From positions 1 to 64,000 of the forward strand of contig QGON01000071.1 of the NCBI GenBank assembly GCA_003660235.1: a stretch of 64,000 nt of DNA, given 5' to 3'. Numbering within the stretch: position 1 is the stretch's first letter; each line of letters starts with the position of its first letter. The notes under the pieces are model-generated. The model did no database searches. It had not been told where the DNA came from and was given only the letters and a program-made list of their open reading frames with translations. The DNA comes from a bacterium endosymbiont of Escarpia laminata (GTDB lineage Bacteria; Pseudomonadota; Gammaproteobacteria; Chromatiales; Chromatiaceae). Positions 17,301-24,946 of this stretch are shown here, in pieces. The position numbers and the translations under genes are program-made.

Positions 17301-18224
17301 CTGACGCTGTATGATCTGGAAAATGGCGGTGTGCCGATACCCACGACCCTGACCTTCACCGACAGCGGCAATGCCACGGTGACCATGGGGACATCAACGG
17401 GTGTTGCGCGGGCGGTGAATCCCGAGCTGATGGTCAGATCCCAGTTGACCGAAGGTGGCTCACCGAGGACGGTGATCTCTTTCGGTAACGCGCCGGCCGC
17501 TTTCCTCAATGCGGATGTATCACTGCTGGATGAAACTTTCGATGGTGAAGGTAATAGCTTTGCTCTCTGGGATGAGACGGTTACGGGTGATGGCGACGAT
17601 TACATGGATGCCGTTGATGCCTACATGCAGTTCCCGTTCGATGACGGTAAGGCACAGCGGGTGGGAAGCTATGCCAGTACCCGCGACCATTCAATATTGG
17701 TAGCGGATACCGTCACTGCAACCTTCACCAACGACCGACTGGGTTTGGGTATCCCGCCCATGACATTTTCGCTGGACTACACAGTGCTGGATTCCACAGC
17801 GGTAGCGGCTCCGCCCCGGTCGGCGATTACGGTCAATCTGAGTGATATGACATCGTTCACGGGTAACACCGCAACCATTATTGACGATGCCCATGATATC
17901 GGCGCAGCAACGATTTCGTCGGTCAGTTGGACTAGTGCGCTGCCTGCGGACACCCTCTGGCTCGTCCGTGGGCGGGTATCGGATCCTGTCACCGGGGATG
18001 CGTTCAAGTATGGAGAGTTCCGTTCGGAGCCAATGAACCATGCGACTTCCGCCGACTTGGCTTACGATGGAACCAATACCTGGACCTGGACTGCTCCGGT
18101 AGGGCTCGATCCCTCCCTGGAGCCGGGTGAGCTTATGCGGCTAGACCTGCGTACTATGGACCCTGCCAGGACTATGCAAGGCGACACGAGAAGCATCTTC
18201 ATCAAGCGATCGGCCGTGCCTTAA
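11307..18224 (+). CDS. giant repeat lipoprotein: thrombospondin type 3 region plus tandem cadherin/Ig-like repeats
   Basis: The start at 11307 follows an AAGGA site; an earlier in-frame start at 11277 lacks one. The 2305-residue product has a lipoprotein signal ending in the lipobox LSGC, followed by glycines. Residues about 30-340 form an N-terminal domain. About 350-535 is an Asp-rich, Ca-binding thrombospondin-3 region full of DxDGDG units. About 538-1290 holds tandem bacterial cadherin/Ig-like repeats with the boundary motif VNDAP or VNDVP. About 1295-1388 is a He_PIG-like domain. The last 900 residues are mostly beta-rich and I do not recognise them. Acidic composition and Ca motifs suggest a cell-surface adhesin or matrix protein. 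No RTX GGxGxD repeats or neighbouring secretion genes are seen. A terminator follows. Confidence 0.85.
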   Translation: MSSQQTRKRSPLLFRASLLVASMALVLSGCGGGGGDDPGVAPRGIGGGGVKGPLANAVATATRFDASQPGFKGAVVDTGTTDNAAAIQGLALPFPLTPPYILEFTSNAGTTDITTGAFPVISTMRTVITQALLDKGEQIYATPLTTMATDLAVMNADSSTAPFTGDGDGTTTAAEFIAALPIAAAQVASTVGFGMSGDIDIFDTPPLVDDTTVTAAEQADVASYRAAVEALTAVVAQIDDQLPGADANAVLEELAADLSTGQINGQVPDAAGNPTPSSVLTETSATVLQQDPATLPIPGTDDGTGNPLTVDQVQQILIDEKATTGSTTNTDDLDPTTGTIELVLQPAEPDPDRDGDNVPNAQDAFPDDATESVDSDGDGVGDNADTDDDNDDTSPGVSFASQDPDGDGIPNDVDTDDDNDGVPDVQDAFDTDPNEFLDTDGDGTGDNADTNDDNDAEPDANDAFPKDASETVDTDGDGIGDNADADDDNDGLSDIDEGDGAVDTDGDGTPDSRDIDSDGDGYLDSVDLDPTDPNITVNSAPAASNGTLTTAEATVGTGILLGEDVNAGDVLNFSVVSQGTNGAVVITDAATGAYTYTPADNDFNGTDSFTFRVSDGTANSNIATVAVTITPVNDAPTADDDAGATAEGGSVTVNVLDGDADVEGDALSVTNLSVPANGTATLNADGTVTYTHDGGETISDSFTYTANDGTDDSAPATVNITVTPVNDAPVGVADSGATLEGGTVTIDLLANDSDAESDPLTISGMTLPANGLLANNADGTVTYTHNGGETVSDSFTYRADDGNLTSDLTTVTITITPVNDLPTADDDAGTTAEGGSVTVSVLDGDADAEGSALTVTNLSVPTNGTATLNADGTVTYTHNGSETINDSFTYTANDGTADSAVATVNITVTPVNDVPVAGADSGTVDEGGTVTIDLLANDTDGENDSLSVAGLILPSHGNLINNQDGTVVYEHDGGETTSDSFTYTAFDGTANSAVTTVTITINPVNDVPVANDDGFSVGFNSSNNSFDVLFNDTDAEGSALTINTPLGATSSGGVVSTDGSTITYTPASGFDGTETFTYSMTDGTANSADATVTVIVSDNQAPVITEGVSTAVTMDEDGSPLAFILTLHATDTEGDTLNWSIDTQAANGTATANGPGDVKVILYVPNPDFNGADSFVVAVTDGTNSDTIIVNVTVTAQPDAPEITEGATTTVNMDEDGSPTAFALTLNASDADGDTLTWSISSAATKGAATASGTGASKVIGYTPNADANGTDTFTVQVDDGTGSTDTIDVTVNIAPVNDAPTIGGTVPDGEVGVAYSFTPASDDTEGDTLTFTAANLPSWAGINGATGEISGTPDAAGVQIDITITVTDDGTPPESADLGPFSITINPATAVDDLSGVYRLTDTVISIDRTLSGTGSCFTDEADGDIRRVYISMSQTGTTVTATDGDPGGGAATGVVDSLNDTFTLTWSMSVNEDGWDFTESFSFTGTYDLILGAFSGEIIETETGVDTNDGFNSYDCTSTADATGTFVYKHNGTEDYNGVYGMEYRERDPNPDRGSIPVEVVINGTSITPYIPQGANNATYTNTSFDPNTGLFTFTEEMYELLDEDGDGLEDDIRCETVMFGGIFVRAPTDVSGLPVVVFQSDGEEKPFLDHVDPAICSDPTATPVYTEYWEDEIYGKLLITEPYTLRVTSAVSDSLTEDVHIMGLLNPPMRSATTGSTLRAEVYGATGTVLLCSRAYDQGGFRFVSRLPHADFDSEAFQDGFYSFASCDTNQNGMGTPLVDGGNYVVKIMDDMGTADGGVDDQVVVSQNAVAQLALPVADRISRRDVDLNGVVSSETERGRVIGLYGFFNPYQAMTATFPGVPGADGYHFDFDNTESPERKRVSSSSPTVTLPAGVINEWDGLSELRVWSVHDDGPRRAISWSRRLGVSAGMNGFFTVETDNPDLALGKFALQVISDGSDVTCVVPTFTGLSCSPWQQGASGFTPNAIDWANNRVSLTLYDLENGGVPIPTTLTFTDSGNATVTMGTSTGVARAVNPELMVRSQLTEGGSPRTVISFGNAPAAFLNADVSLLDETFDGEGNSFALWDETVTGDGDDYMDAVDAYMQFPFDDGKAQRVGSYASTRDHSILVADTVTATFTNDRLGLGIPPMTFSLDYTVLDSTAVAAPPRSAITVNLSDMTSFTGNTATIIDDAHDIGAATISSVSWTSALPADTLWLVRGRVSDPVTGDAFKYGEFRSEPMNHATSADLAYDGTNTWTWTAPVGLDPSLEPGELMRLDLRTMDPARTMQGDTRSIFIKRSAVP
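13194..14309 (+). repeat. four in-register 279-bp coding repeats (93 residues each)
   Basis: The boundary sequence coding for (T/N)PVND(A/V/L)P recurs at 13194, 13473, 13752, 14031 and 14310, exactly 279 bases apart each time. The units are similar but not identical at DNA level and encode cadherin/Ig-like domains of the giant lipoprotein. Confidence 0.85.
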
Positions 18225-18250
18225 CGCTTTTTACTCAATTGGAGACAGAA

Positions 18251-18274
18251 CCCCGGCCCTGCCGGGGTTTTTTG
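18251..18274 (+). terminator. rho-independent terminator of the giant lipoprotein gene
   Basis: CCCCGGC (18251-18257) pairs with GCCGGGG (18261-18267) and is followed by seven bases that are nearly all T. It lies 27 bases after the stop codon. Confidence 0.85.
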
Positions 18275-18313
18275 TTTCCGGCGTTTTTTGCAGGAACCAA
18301 TCGACTGCGATTC

Positions 18314-18329
18314 TGTGAGTCAAATCACA
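18314..18329. promoter_or_regulatory. CRP/Vfr-type operator TGTGA-N6-TCACA
   Basis: TGTGAGTCAAATCACA is a perfect match to the CRP core, and the flanking C and G extend the symmetry. It sits about 138 bases before the PAS gene start at 18467 and after the terminator of the gene upstream, so the PAS gene is the likely target. The match is exact; binding is inferred. Confidence 0.55.
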
Positions 18330-18466
18330 GGAGAAATCCAATAATTCCCAACCTGTGAATCTCATTCTCAGCTTCCTCAATATCCATACTGCTTCGCCGA
18401 CTCATTGATCAAGCAACCGGCCTTGCAAACGCCGGTACTCAGTTTGATTCGTGAGGAACCAAGCCT

Positions 18467-19246
18467 ATGGATGATGTAGGGAAGAGCAGAAATGAGCTGA
18501 TCGAAGAGGTATCCCGCCTGCACAGGGCGCGGCACCATGTCAGGCAGACCGGTTTTGAGGTCTTGCAGGAGCAGGTGCGCCTGCAGGAGATGCTGCGGGA
18601 ATCGATGGATGCCATCGTGATGTTCGATGCCGACGGTCTGGTGCAGCTGTTCAGCCGCGGCGCGGAGAGGCTCTTCGGCTGTGAAGAGGCCGATGTCCTC
18701 AACCGCTCCTTGGATGGCTGGATCCCCTGTCCCCCTGAATTTGGTGAGGATGTGCCCCGTTACCTGGCGGATGTCTGCGCCTCCAAGGCCGACCTGTTTC
18801 AGCACCCGATTGAAGTCAGCAACGCAACGGGCGAAAAACGGCTGCTGACTGTGACCGTTTCTCTATCAGGTTTCAGGAACTCCCCGGTGGAACACGATTA
18901 TTCCTCAGCGCTCTGTTTCTTTCAGGATATTACCCGGCAGAAGCATGCGCTACAGGAAGTGGGGGCCTACAGGGATAATCTGGAGCATCTGGTGAAGGAT
19001 CTCAGCAATGAACTCCGGGTGTCGAAAGAGGACCTGTCGTTGGCCAGCCATGCGGAACAGGATGCCGTGGAGTTGCTGCTGCAGGAGATTCGTGCGCCTT
19101 TGGGACGTATCCTCGATGTGGCGAATGCTGCGGCGGCGATGCGGATCGGTGCTGAATGCAACGATATGCAGGAAGGGGTGAGGACCATCCGCCATACGGC
19201 GGGTGAGTTGATGATGCTGCTGAAGGCACTGACACAGGAGAAGTAG
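18467..19246 (+). CDS. PAS-domain protein with a degenerate histidine-kinase dimerisation segment
   Basis: This 259-residue soluble protein has an N-terminal coiled coil (about 8-45), a PAS domain (about 40-155; SMDAIVMFDADGLVQLFSRG, ending in ALCFFQDITRQKH) and a helical region (about 160-258). The helical region resembles the DHp helices of sensor kinases. At the H-box, LLLQEIRAPLGRIL has glutamine (Q206) where kinases have the phosphorylated histidine, and there is no ATPase domain. It therefore cannot autophosphorylate in the usual way. It may be a sensory partner that heterodimerises with a kinase, or a relic. The GAGGA ribosome site supports the start, a CRP-like box lies upstream, and a terminator follows. 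Confidence 0.75.
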   Translation: MDDVGKSRNELIEEVSRLHRARHHVRQTGFEVLQEQVRLQEMLRESMDAIVMFDADGLVQLFSRGAERLFGCEEADVLNRSLDGWIPCPPEFGEDVPRYLADVCASKADLFQHPIEVSNATGEKRLLTVTVSLSGFRNSPVEHDYSSALCFFQDITRQKHALQEVGAYRDNLEHLVKDLSNELRVSKEDLSLASHAEQDAVELLLQEIRAPLGRILDVANAAAAMRIGAECNDMQEGVRTIRHTAGELMMLLKALTQEK

Positions 19247-19291
19247 GTTTCTTACGCTTGCAGGAAAAACCTGGCTGGTTGGCAGGTGCAG

Positions 19292-19334
19292 AACCCACCA
19301 TCGGATGCGTACCCGGTGGTGGGTTTTGTTTTTT
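19292..19334 (+). terminator. rho-independent terminator of the PAS gene
   Basis: AACCCACCA (19292-19300) pairs with TGGTGGGTT (19317-19325) around a 16-base loop, followed by TTGTTTTTT. It lies in the convergent gap between the PAS gene and proS. Confidence 0.8.
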
Positions 19335-19364
19335 GACGAGCCGCTCCTACAAATTCATATCCGC

Positions 19365-21080
19365 TTACCACTGCCCTTTGATATGGTCGAGAATCTCATC
19401 CAGCGGGATGAAGCTGTTCTCTGATGCGGTGCGGGCACGGTATTCCACATTGCCCTCATCCAGAGAGCGCTCTCCCACCACGATGCGATGGGGGATACCG
19501 ATTAGCTCCATGTCGGCAAACATGAAGCCGGGGCGCACATTCCGGTCATCCAACAGCACCTCGATACCCGCGGACTCGAAGGCATCGTACAGTTGTTCGA
19601 CGGCCGCCTGCACCCGGTGGGATTTGTTCATCTTCATCGGGCAGATGGCGACCTGAAAAGGCGCAAGTCCAGCAGGCCAGCAGATGCCTTTGTCGTCGTG
19701 GTGCTGCTCGATGGTGGCGGCCACCACCCGGGAGACGCCGATGCCGTAGCAACCCATGGTCATGGTGACGGATTTGCCGTTCTCATCCAGCACCTTGGCG
19801 TTCATCGCTTTGCTGTACTTCTGGCCGAGCTGAAAGATGTGACCTACCTCGATGCCCCTTGCAATGGTAAGGGTGCCGTTACCATCTGGGCTGGGGTCAC
19901 CCTCCACGACGTTGCGCAGATCGGCGATGTTCTCAGGTTCCGGCAGATCCCGTCCCCAGTTGATGCCGAAGTGGTGTTTGCCGTCCTGGTTGGCGCCGGC
20001 ACTGAAATCGGCCATCTGTGCCACGGTACGATCGACGAAGAGCGGGATGTTCAGATTGACCGGTCCCAATGAGCCGGTGCCCGCGCCGGTGGTTGCCCGG
20101 ATCTGCTCTTCGTCGGCAAAGGTCAGAGGTATCGCCACCTGGGGCAGCTTCTCCGCCTTGACCTCGTTCAGTTCGTGATCCCCGCGCAGCAGCAGGGCGA
20201 CGAGATCGGCATCGCTCTCTTCGTCCGCCATTACGATCAGGGTCTTGACCGTCTGTTCGATCGGTTGGCTGAACTGTTCCACCAGCTCCTGGATGGTCTT
20301 TGCATCCGGTGTGTCCACCAGTTCCATCTCACGGCCAGGGGCGGGGCGGTCACCAGTGGGCGTCACCGCTTCTGCCAGTTCGATATTGGCGGCATAATCA
20401 CTCTCGGTGGAAAAGGCAATAGCGTCCTCGCCGGATTCCGCCAGCACATGGAATTCATGGGAGGCGCTGCCGCCGATGCTGCCGGTATCCGCTGCCACCG
20501 GGCGGAAGTCGAGGCCGCAACGGCTGAAGATGCGTGTGTAGGTCTCATACATCCGGTCGTAAGTTCCCTGCAGTGATTCCTGATTCTGATGGAAGGAGTA
20601 GGCGTCCTTCATGAGGAATTCACGGGCGCGCATGATGCCGAAACGGGGGCGGATCTCGTCGCGAAACTTGGTCTGGATCTGATAGAAGTTGATCGGCAGC
20701 TGTTTATAGCTTCGCAGCTCGTTACGCGCCAGATCGGTGATGATCTCCTCGTGGGTGGGACCGAAGCAGAACTCCCGGTTGTGGCGGTCGCGGAAACGCA
20801 GCAGCTCCGGACCATATTTCTCCCAGCGGCCCGACTCCCGCCAGAGTTCGGCTGGCTGCACGGTCGGCATCAGCACCTCCAGCGCCCCAGCGTGGTTCAT
20901 CTCCTCCCGCACGATGTGTTCCACCCTGCGCAGTACCCGCAGTCCCAGCGGTAGCCAGGTGTAGAGTCCGGCGGCCAGTTTACGGATCATGCCGGCGCGC
21001 AGCATCAGCTTGTGGCTGGCGGTCTCCGCATCGGCGGGGGTTTCCTTGACGGTTTGCAGCGGGAAGTCAGAAGTACGCAT
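19365..21080 (-). CDS. proS: prolyl-tRNA synthetase
   Basis: This 571-residue enzyme, the usual bacterial length, charges tRNA-Pro with proline. It begins [19 protein letters not shown], the family start. It has class II aminoacyl-tRNA synthetase motifs (around [14 protein letters not shown] and [21 protein letters not shown]), an inserted YbaK-type editing domain at about residues 225-390 that removes mischarged alanine, and a C-terminal anticodon-binding domain (about 470-571). It is a single gene between convergent and divergent neighbours. Confidence 0.97.
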   Translation of the reverse strand: MRTSDFPLQTVKETPADAETASHKLMLRAGMIRKLAAGLYTWLPLGLRVLRRVEHIVREEMNHAGALEVLMPTVQPAELWRESGRWEKYGPELLRFRDRHNREFCFGPTHEEIITDLARNELRSYKQLPINFYQIQTKFRDEIRPRFGIMRAREFLMKDAYSFHQNQESLQGTYDRMYETYTRIFSRCGLDFRPVAADTGSIGGSASHEFHVLAESGEDAIAFSTESDYAANIELAEAVTPTGDRPAPGREMELVDTPDAKTIQELVEQFSQPIEQTVKTLIVMADEESDADLVALLLRGDHELNEVKAEKLPQVAIPLTFADEEQIRATTGAGTGSLGPVNLNIPLFVDRTVAQMADFSAGANQDGKHHFGINWGRDLPEPENIADLRNVVEGDPSPDGNGTLTIARGIEVGHIFQLGQKYSKAMNAKVLDENGKSVTMTMGCYGIGVSRVVAATIEQHHDDKGICWPAGLAPFQVAICPMKMNKSHRVQAAVEQLYDAFESAGIEVLLDDRNVRPGFMFADMELIGIPHRIVVGERSLDEGNVEYRARTASENSFIPLDEILDHIKGQW

Positions 21081-21220
21081 TGCGGTAAAAGATCCTGTGG
21101 TGAAAACACGCCATCTTAGCCTGCAATCTGCGGTGGGTCATCCACTCTGCAGGAACGGCTTGACGCCGGGTGGGCAGGGGCATACTTTCAGAACTGTTCC
21201 CGGTATTGGAAATCTCAGTC

Positions 21221-22084
21221 ATGACCCAGGTCTACCTCAATGGTGAGTTTCTCCCTCTGGAAGAGGCTCGGATCTCTGTACTGGATCGTGGATTTCTCTT
21301 TGGCGACGGGGTCTATGAGGTCATACCTGCCTACGGTGGGCGGCTGTTTCGTCTGCAGCAGCATCTGGACCGGCTTGATCAGAGCCTGCAGGGTATCCGT
21401 TTGGCGGTGTCGATCTCCCATGACGATTGGCGGGACATCCTCCAGTCTCTGCTGCCAACGGGGGAGATGGGTGATCAGGCGGTCTATCTTCAGATCACCC
21501 GTGGGGTTGCGCCGAAACGGGATCACAGCTTTCCTGTGGTGCCAACGCCGACGATCTTTGCCATGGCCTACCCGGTCCCACAGCCGGAACCGGGGCAAGT
21601 GGAGCAGGGTGTCAGCGCCATCACACTGCCGGACACCCGCTGGCTACGCTGTAACATCAAGGCGACTACCCTGCTTGCGAATGTGCTGTTACGTCAGCAG
21701 GCGGTGGACGAGGGTGCGGCGGAGGCAATTCTCATCCGGGATGGTGTGGCCCATGAGGGAACCGCCTCCAATCTTTTTGTGGTGGAGGATGGAGTGATTA
21801 CCACGCCTCCCGATGGGCCGGAGCTGCTGCCGGGTATTACCAGGGACCTCGTGGTGGAACTTGCCGGGTTGCACAACCTGACATTGATCCAGGCGCCGAT
21901 TGCGGAGAGCCGCCTGTTTGGGGCGGATGAACTCTGGATCACCAGCTCCACGAAAGAGATCGTGCCGGTGATCCGCTTGAATGAGCGACCGATTGGTGAA
22001 GGGGTTGCCGGCCCTATGTGGAGCCGTGTCTGGTCACTGTTTCAGGCCTACAAACAGCAGATCCGGGCAGGATTGATCGAGTAA
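21221..22084 (+). CDS. dat: D-amino acid (D-alanine) aminotransferase
   Basis: This 287-residue fold-type IV PLP enzyme makes or interconverts D-alanine and D-glutamate for the cell wall. The start at 21221 (MTQVYLNGEFLPLEEARISV) matches the family; the longer frame from 21170 does not. LDRGFLFGDGVYEV is the N-terminal signature. The PLP lysine is in RCNIKATTLLANVL, and the cofactor phosphate site is near EGTASNLFVV. Branched-chain transaminase IlvE is related, but the RCNIK context and length favour a D-amino acid transaminase. The gene is divergent from proS. Confidence 0.9.
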   Translation: MTQVYLNGEFLPLEEARISVLDRGFLFGDGVYEVIPAYGGRLFRLQQHLDRLDQSLQGIRLAVSISHDDWRDILQSLLPTGEMGDQAVYLQITRGVAPKRDHSFPVVPTPTIFAMAYPVPQPEPGQVEQGVSAITLPDTRWLRCNIKATTLLANVLLRQQAVDEGAAEAILIRDGVAHEGTASNLFVVEDGVITTPPDGPELLPGITRDLVVELAGLHNLTLIQAPIAESRLFGADELWITSSTKEIVPVIRLNERPIGEGVAGPMWSRVWSLFQAYKQQIRAGLIE

Positions 22085-22086
22085 AC

Positions 22087-22171
22087 GTAGGCCTGATCAA
22101 GCGCAGCGGATCAGGCAAAATATACATGAAAAAACACTCATGCCGGATCCGCTACGCTTGATCCAGCCTAC
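22087..22171. repeat. BIME-like pair of GTAG-type REP palindromes (locus A)
   Basis: Two 30-nt REPs lie in opposite orientation (22087-22116 plus, 22142-22171 minus). Each has a GTAG head, an 8-base arm beginning GCC or GCT, an AAGCG(C/T)AGCG loop and a complementary 8-base arm. They fill the gap between the convergent dat and tautomerase genes and may act as a bidirectional terminator or mRNA stabiliser. Confidence 0.85.
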
Positions 22172-22195
22172 GTTCAGGATGCGATCCCTGAATAA

Positions 22196-22540
22196 CTAAA
22201 AAGTCCCGCCGCTCCAGCCCCACATGTGGCGCTCCGCTATGGCGAATTCGATATAGATTCGATCCATCGGGATGTGTAGCTGTTCCGAGATCAGGTTGCA
22301 GAGCCGGTCGGAGAACTCGCCGGTCCGGTCTCCCGGCAGGCCGATACTTTTCAGTTCAAGGTAGGCCATTGGAGCGCTATCGCCCGCGAACAGCATATAG
22401 GCGTTGGTTTCGATGAACACCATGACATAGCGTTCTGGTTTGCCGAGCATCTCTGCGACCTGCGCAGAGGCCTTTTGGAGCAGCCGGGTCTCGACGTCTT
22501 CCGGGATTTCGGCATTGGTCTGTATCTTTAACACCGGCAT
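22196..22540 (-). CDS. MIF-like tautomerase (phenylpyruvate tautomerase family)
   Basis: This 114-residue protein matches macrophage migration inhibitory factor-type tautomerases in length and sequence. Pro2, exposed after removal of the initiator methionine (MPVLKIQTNAEIPED), is the catalytic base. Conserved positions include NAYMLFAGDSAPMAYLELKS and a late RIYIEFAIAERHMWGW. It should form a trimer that interconverts keto and enol forms of arylpyruvates. The physiological substrate in bacteria is unclear. A GGAGG site 7 bases before the ATG and the 12-base gap after the DUF4124 gene suggest co-transcription. Confidence 0.88.
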   Translation of the reverse strand: MPVLKIQTNAEIPEDVETRLLQKASAQVAEMLGKPERYVMVFIETNAYMLFAGDSAPMAYLELKSIGLPGDRTGEFSDRLCNLISEQLHIPMDRIYIEFAIAERHMWGWSGGTF

Positions 22541-22552
22541 AAAATGCCTCCG

Positions 22553-23014
22553 TTATTTTTTACAGTTGTCCTCGATATCCTTCCGGGCCTGCTCCATTCT
22601 GGTTTGGCGCTCTTCCTCAGTCAACCGCAGGTACTCTCCGTCCTGGGTGCGCAATTTGCGGTTACCGAGGGCAGTCAGATTGCGCAGATTGGAGCGCCCA
22701 ACCTCACAATTCTGCAAACGAGTAGCGGCGGCTTGTTGCTGCTCATCCTGCGCCTGCTTGGCCAGTTTGCGGTCTTCCCGGCGATCTTCCAGGTCCTGAC
22801 GCGCCTTGTTCAGCCTTTTATTGGCCGCTTCGGTGTCGGCCGGATTACTCTTTGGTGTCTGACGATGTTTTATCACCTCTGCCGAACCCGATGGCGGTGG
22901 CGTCTGTGAGTAAACGGTGACGCCGTCTTTGCCCACCCATCTGTAGGTTTGAGCGCCTGCTGCGAGAGAGATTGCAGCCAGGAAAAAGCCTGAAAAAAGT
23001 CTATATCGCTTCAT
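22553..23014 (-). CDS. DUF4124 domain-containing exported protein
   Basis: A signal peptide (MKRYRLFSGFFLAAISLAAG) is followed by the DUF4124 motif QTYRWVGKDGVTVYSQTPPP (about 22-42). The rest, about residues 60-150, is a charged helical region rich in Lys, Gln and Arg. Proteins of this type are common in the periplasm or envelope of gammaproteobacteria and their function is unknown. It precedes the tautomerase gene on the same strand with a 12-base gap. Confidence 0.85.
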   Translation of the reverse strand: MKRYRLFSGFFLAAISLAAGAQTYRWVGKDGVTVYSQTPPPSGSAEVIKHRQTPKSNPADTEAANKRLNKARQDLEDRREDRKLAKQAQDEQQQAAATRLQNCEVGRSNLRNLTALGNRKLRTQDGEYLRLTEEERQTRMEQARKDIEDNCKK

Positions 23015-23227
23015 TTTTTATCGTTATATCCATCCATCAACCAGCCACTCTAATTATGGAGCAAGGACGTGGAATGGCAAGTGGCGTCGCTCAATTTGAA
23101 AAGAAAACCTGGAAGGCATTGTGGAATACCGGTTATTGCTTGACCTCCAGTGTGACTATTAGTAGTTTGTACGGTTTTGATATTGTCCGCTGCCCGTGAC
23201 TCAGGGCAGCATTTGGAGGTTGCTGAA

Positions 23228-24946
23228 GTGGAATTGAGTGGTGCCGAGATCGTCGTTCAATGCCTGAAGGATGAGGGCGTTGAACATTTGTTCGGTTATC
23301 CGGGTGGATCCGTCCTGCATATCTACGATGCGATCTATCGGCAGGATGCGGTCAAGCATATCCTGGTACGGCACGAACAGGGTGCCACCCATGCGGCGGA
23401 CGGTTATGCCCGTTCCACTGGCAAGCCCGGCGTGGTGTTGGTCACTTCCGGCCCCGGTGCGACCAATGCTGTAACCGGCATTGCCACCGCCTACATGGAC
23501 TCCATTCCGCTGGTGGTGCTGACCGGGCAGGTTCCGACCCCGGTGATCGGCAGTGACGCCTTTCAGGAGGTCGATACCGTCGGTATCACCCGCCCCTGTG
23601 TGAAACACAACTTCCTTATCAAGGATGTCAAGGATATCGCCTTGACCCTGAAGAAGGCATTCTACATTGCCACCACCGGGCGTCCCGGCCCGGTGGTGGT
23701 CGATATTCCCAAGGATGTGACGGATCCGGGCATCAAGATCCCTTACGACTACCCAAAGAAGATCACGATGCGCTCCTACAACCCGCAGGCCAAGGGGCAC
23801 TTGGGGCAGGTCAAGAAGGCGGTCAACAAAATGCTCTCCGCCAAGAAGCCGGTCTTCTATACAGGTGGCGGCGTCGTGTTGGGGAATGCCTCCAAGGAGC
23901 TGACCGAGCTGGTGGATGAACTCGACTATCCGATCACCAGCACGCTGATGGGTCTCGGCGCCTATCCGGGCAGCGACCGCCACTTCCTCGGTATGCTCGG
24001 CATGCACGGCACCTACGAAGCCAACATGTCGATGCACGAAACCGATGTGCTGATCGCTGTGGGCGCAAGATTCGACGACCGTGTTACCGGCCATATTCAG
24101 CAGTTCTGCCCCAACGCAGAGATCATCCATGTCGATATCGATCCGGCTTCCATCTCCAAGACCGTGCGGGTGGATGTGCCGATCGTGGGTCCGGTCAAGC
24201 AGGTACTGCGTGACATGCTCAGGGTCGTGAAGGAGCATAAAAAGAAGCCGGATAAGGATGTGCTGGCAAAATGGTGGGTGCAGATCGAAAAGTGGCGCGG
24301 TATGCACTGCCTCAAATACGATCAGAATAGTGACCGCATCAAACCGCAATTTGCCGTGGAGACCCTGTACAAGGTGACCAAGGGCGATGCCTTCGTGGCC
24401 TCGGATGTGGGACAACACCAGATGTTTGCGGCCCAGTTCTATGTGTTCGACAAACCCCGTCGCTGGATCAACTCCGGCGGTCTTGGCACCATGGGGTTTG
24501 GTCTGCCTGCATCGATGGGCATCCAGCTCGCCCACCCCAAAGCGGAGGTTGCCCTGATCACCGGCGAGTCGAGCATTCAGATGTGTATTCAGGAGCTTGC
24601 AACCTGTCAGCAGTACAATCTGCCGATCAAGATACTGCTGCTGAACAACGGTTATATGGGCATGGTGCGGCAGTGGCAGGAGTTCTTCTATGACAGCCGC
24701 TACGCGCAATCGACCATGGATGTGACGCCTGATTTCGTCAAGCTGGCAGAGTCCTACGGTCATGTCGGCATGCGTATCACGGATCCTGCAAAGCTGGAGG
24801 GGGCAATGAAGGAGGCCTTTGCCATGAAGGATCGTCTGGTGTTTATGGATGTGGTGGTCGATCCGGAAGAGAACGTTTTTCCGATGATTGCGGCGGGCAA
24901 GGGCCACCACGAGATGTACCTGTCACCTGAGAGCGAGCTGGTCTGA
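23228..24946 (+). CDS. ilvI: acetolactate synthase large (catalytic) subunit
   Basis: This TPP enzyme condenses two pyruvates, or pyruvate with 2-ketobutyrate, in the first shared step of valine, leucine and isoleucine synthesis. The GTG at 23228 gives MELSGAEIVVQCLKDEGVEH and is preceded by GGAGG at 8 bases; the longer frame from 23177 is not supported. The 572-residue length matches E. coli IlvI. The catalytic glutamate is in HEQGATHAADGYARSTG. The TPP motif begins GESS where textbook sequences have GDGS, and ends LLNNGYMGMVRQWQEFF. The small-subunit gene overlaps the stop by one base. The ilvB name is equally used. Confidence 0.96.
   Translation: MELSGAEIVVQCLKDEGVEHLFGYPGGSVLHIYDAIYRQDAVKHILVRHEQGATHAADGYARSTGKPGVVLVTSGPGATNAVTGIATAYMDSIPLVVLTGQVPTPVIGSDAFQEVDTVGITRPCVKHNFLIKDVKDIALTLKKAFYIATTGRPGPVVVDIPKDVTDPGIKIPYDYPKKITMRSYNPQAKGHLGQVKKAVNKMLSAKKPVFYTGGGVVLGNASKELTELVDELDYPITSTLMGLGAYPGSDRHFLGMLGMHGTYEANMSMHETDVLIAVGARFDDRVTGHIQQFCPNAEIIHVDIDPASISKTVRVDVPIVGPVKQVLRDMLRVVKEHKKKPDKDVLAKWWVQIEKWRGMHCLKYDQNSDRIKPQFAVETLYKVTKGDAFVASDVGQHQMFAAQFYVFDKPRRWINSGGLGTMGFGLPASMGIQLAHPKAEVALITGESSIQMCIQELATCQQYNLPIKILLLNNGYMGMVRQWQEFFYDSRYAQSTMDVTPDFVKLAESYGHVGMRITDPAKLEGAMKEAFAMKDRLVFMDVVVDPEENVFPMIAAGKGHHEMYLSPESELV

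Noticed and set aside
23139-23168. Possible promoter TTGACC-N17-TAGTTT before ilvI
   Set aside because: The -10 match is poor (3 of 6) and I cannot tell it from chance. No leader peptide rich in Val, Leu or Ile was found to support attenuation either.
24558-24570. GESS in place of GDGS in the TPP-binding motif of the acetolactate synthase large subunit
   Set aside because: Glu variants of this position occur, as far as I recall, in many beta- and gammaproteobacterial IlvI/IlvB proteins, so it is probably a lineage feature and not a defect.
23201-24910. Open frame of 569 codons on the minus strand opposite ilvI
   Set aside because: It mirrors the GC-rich third-position bias of ilvI and has no family resemblance.
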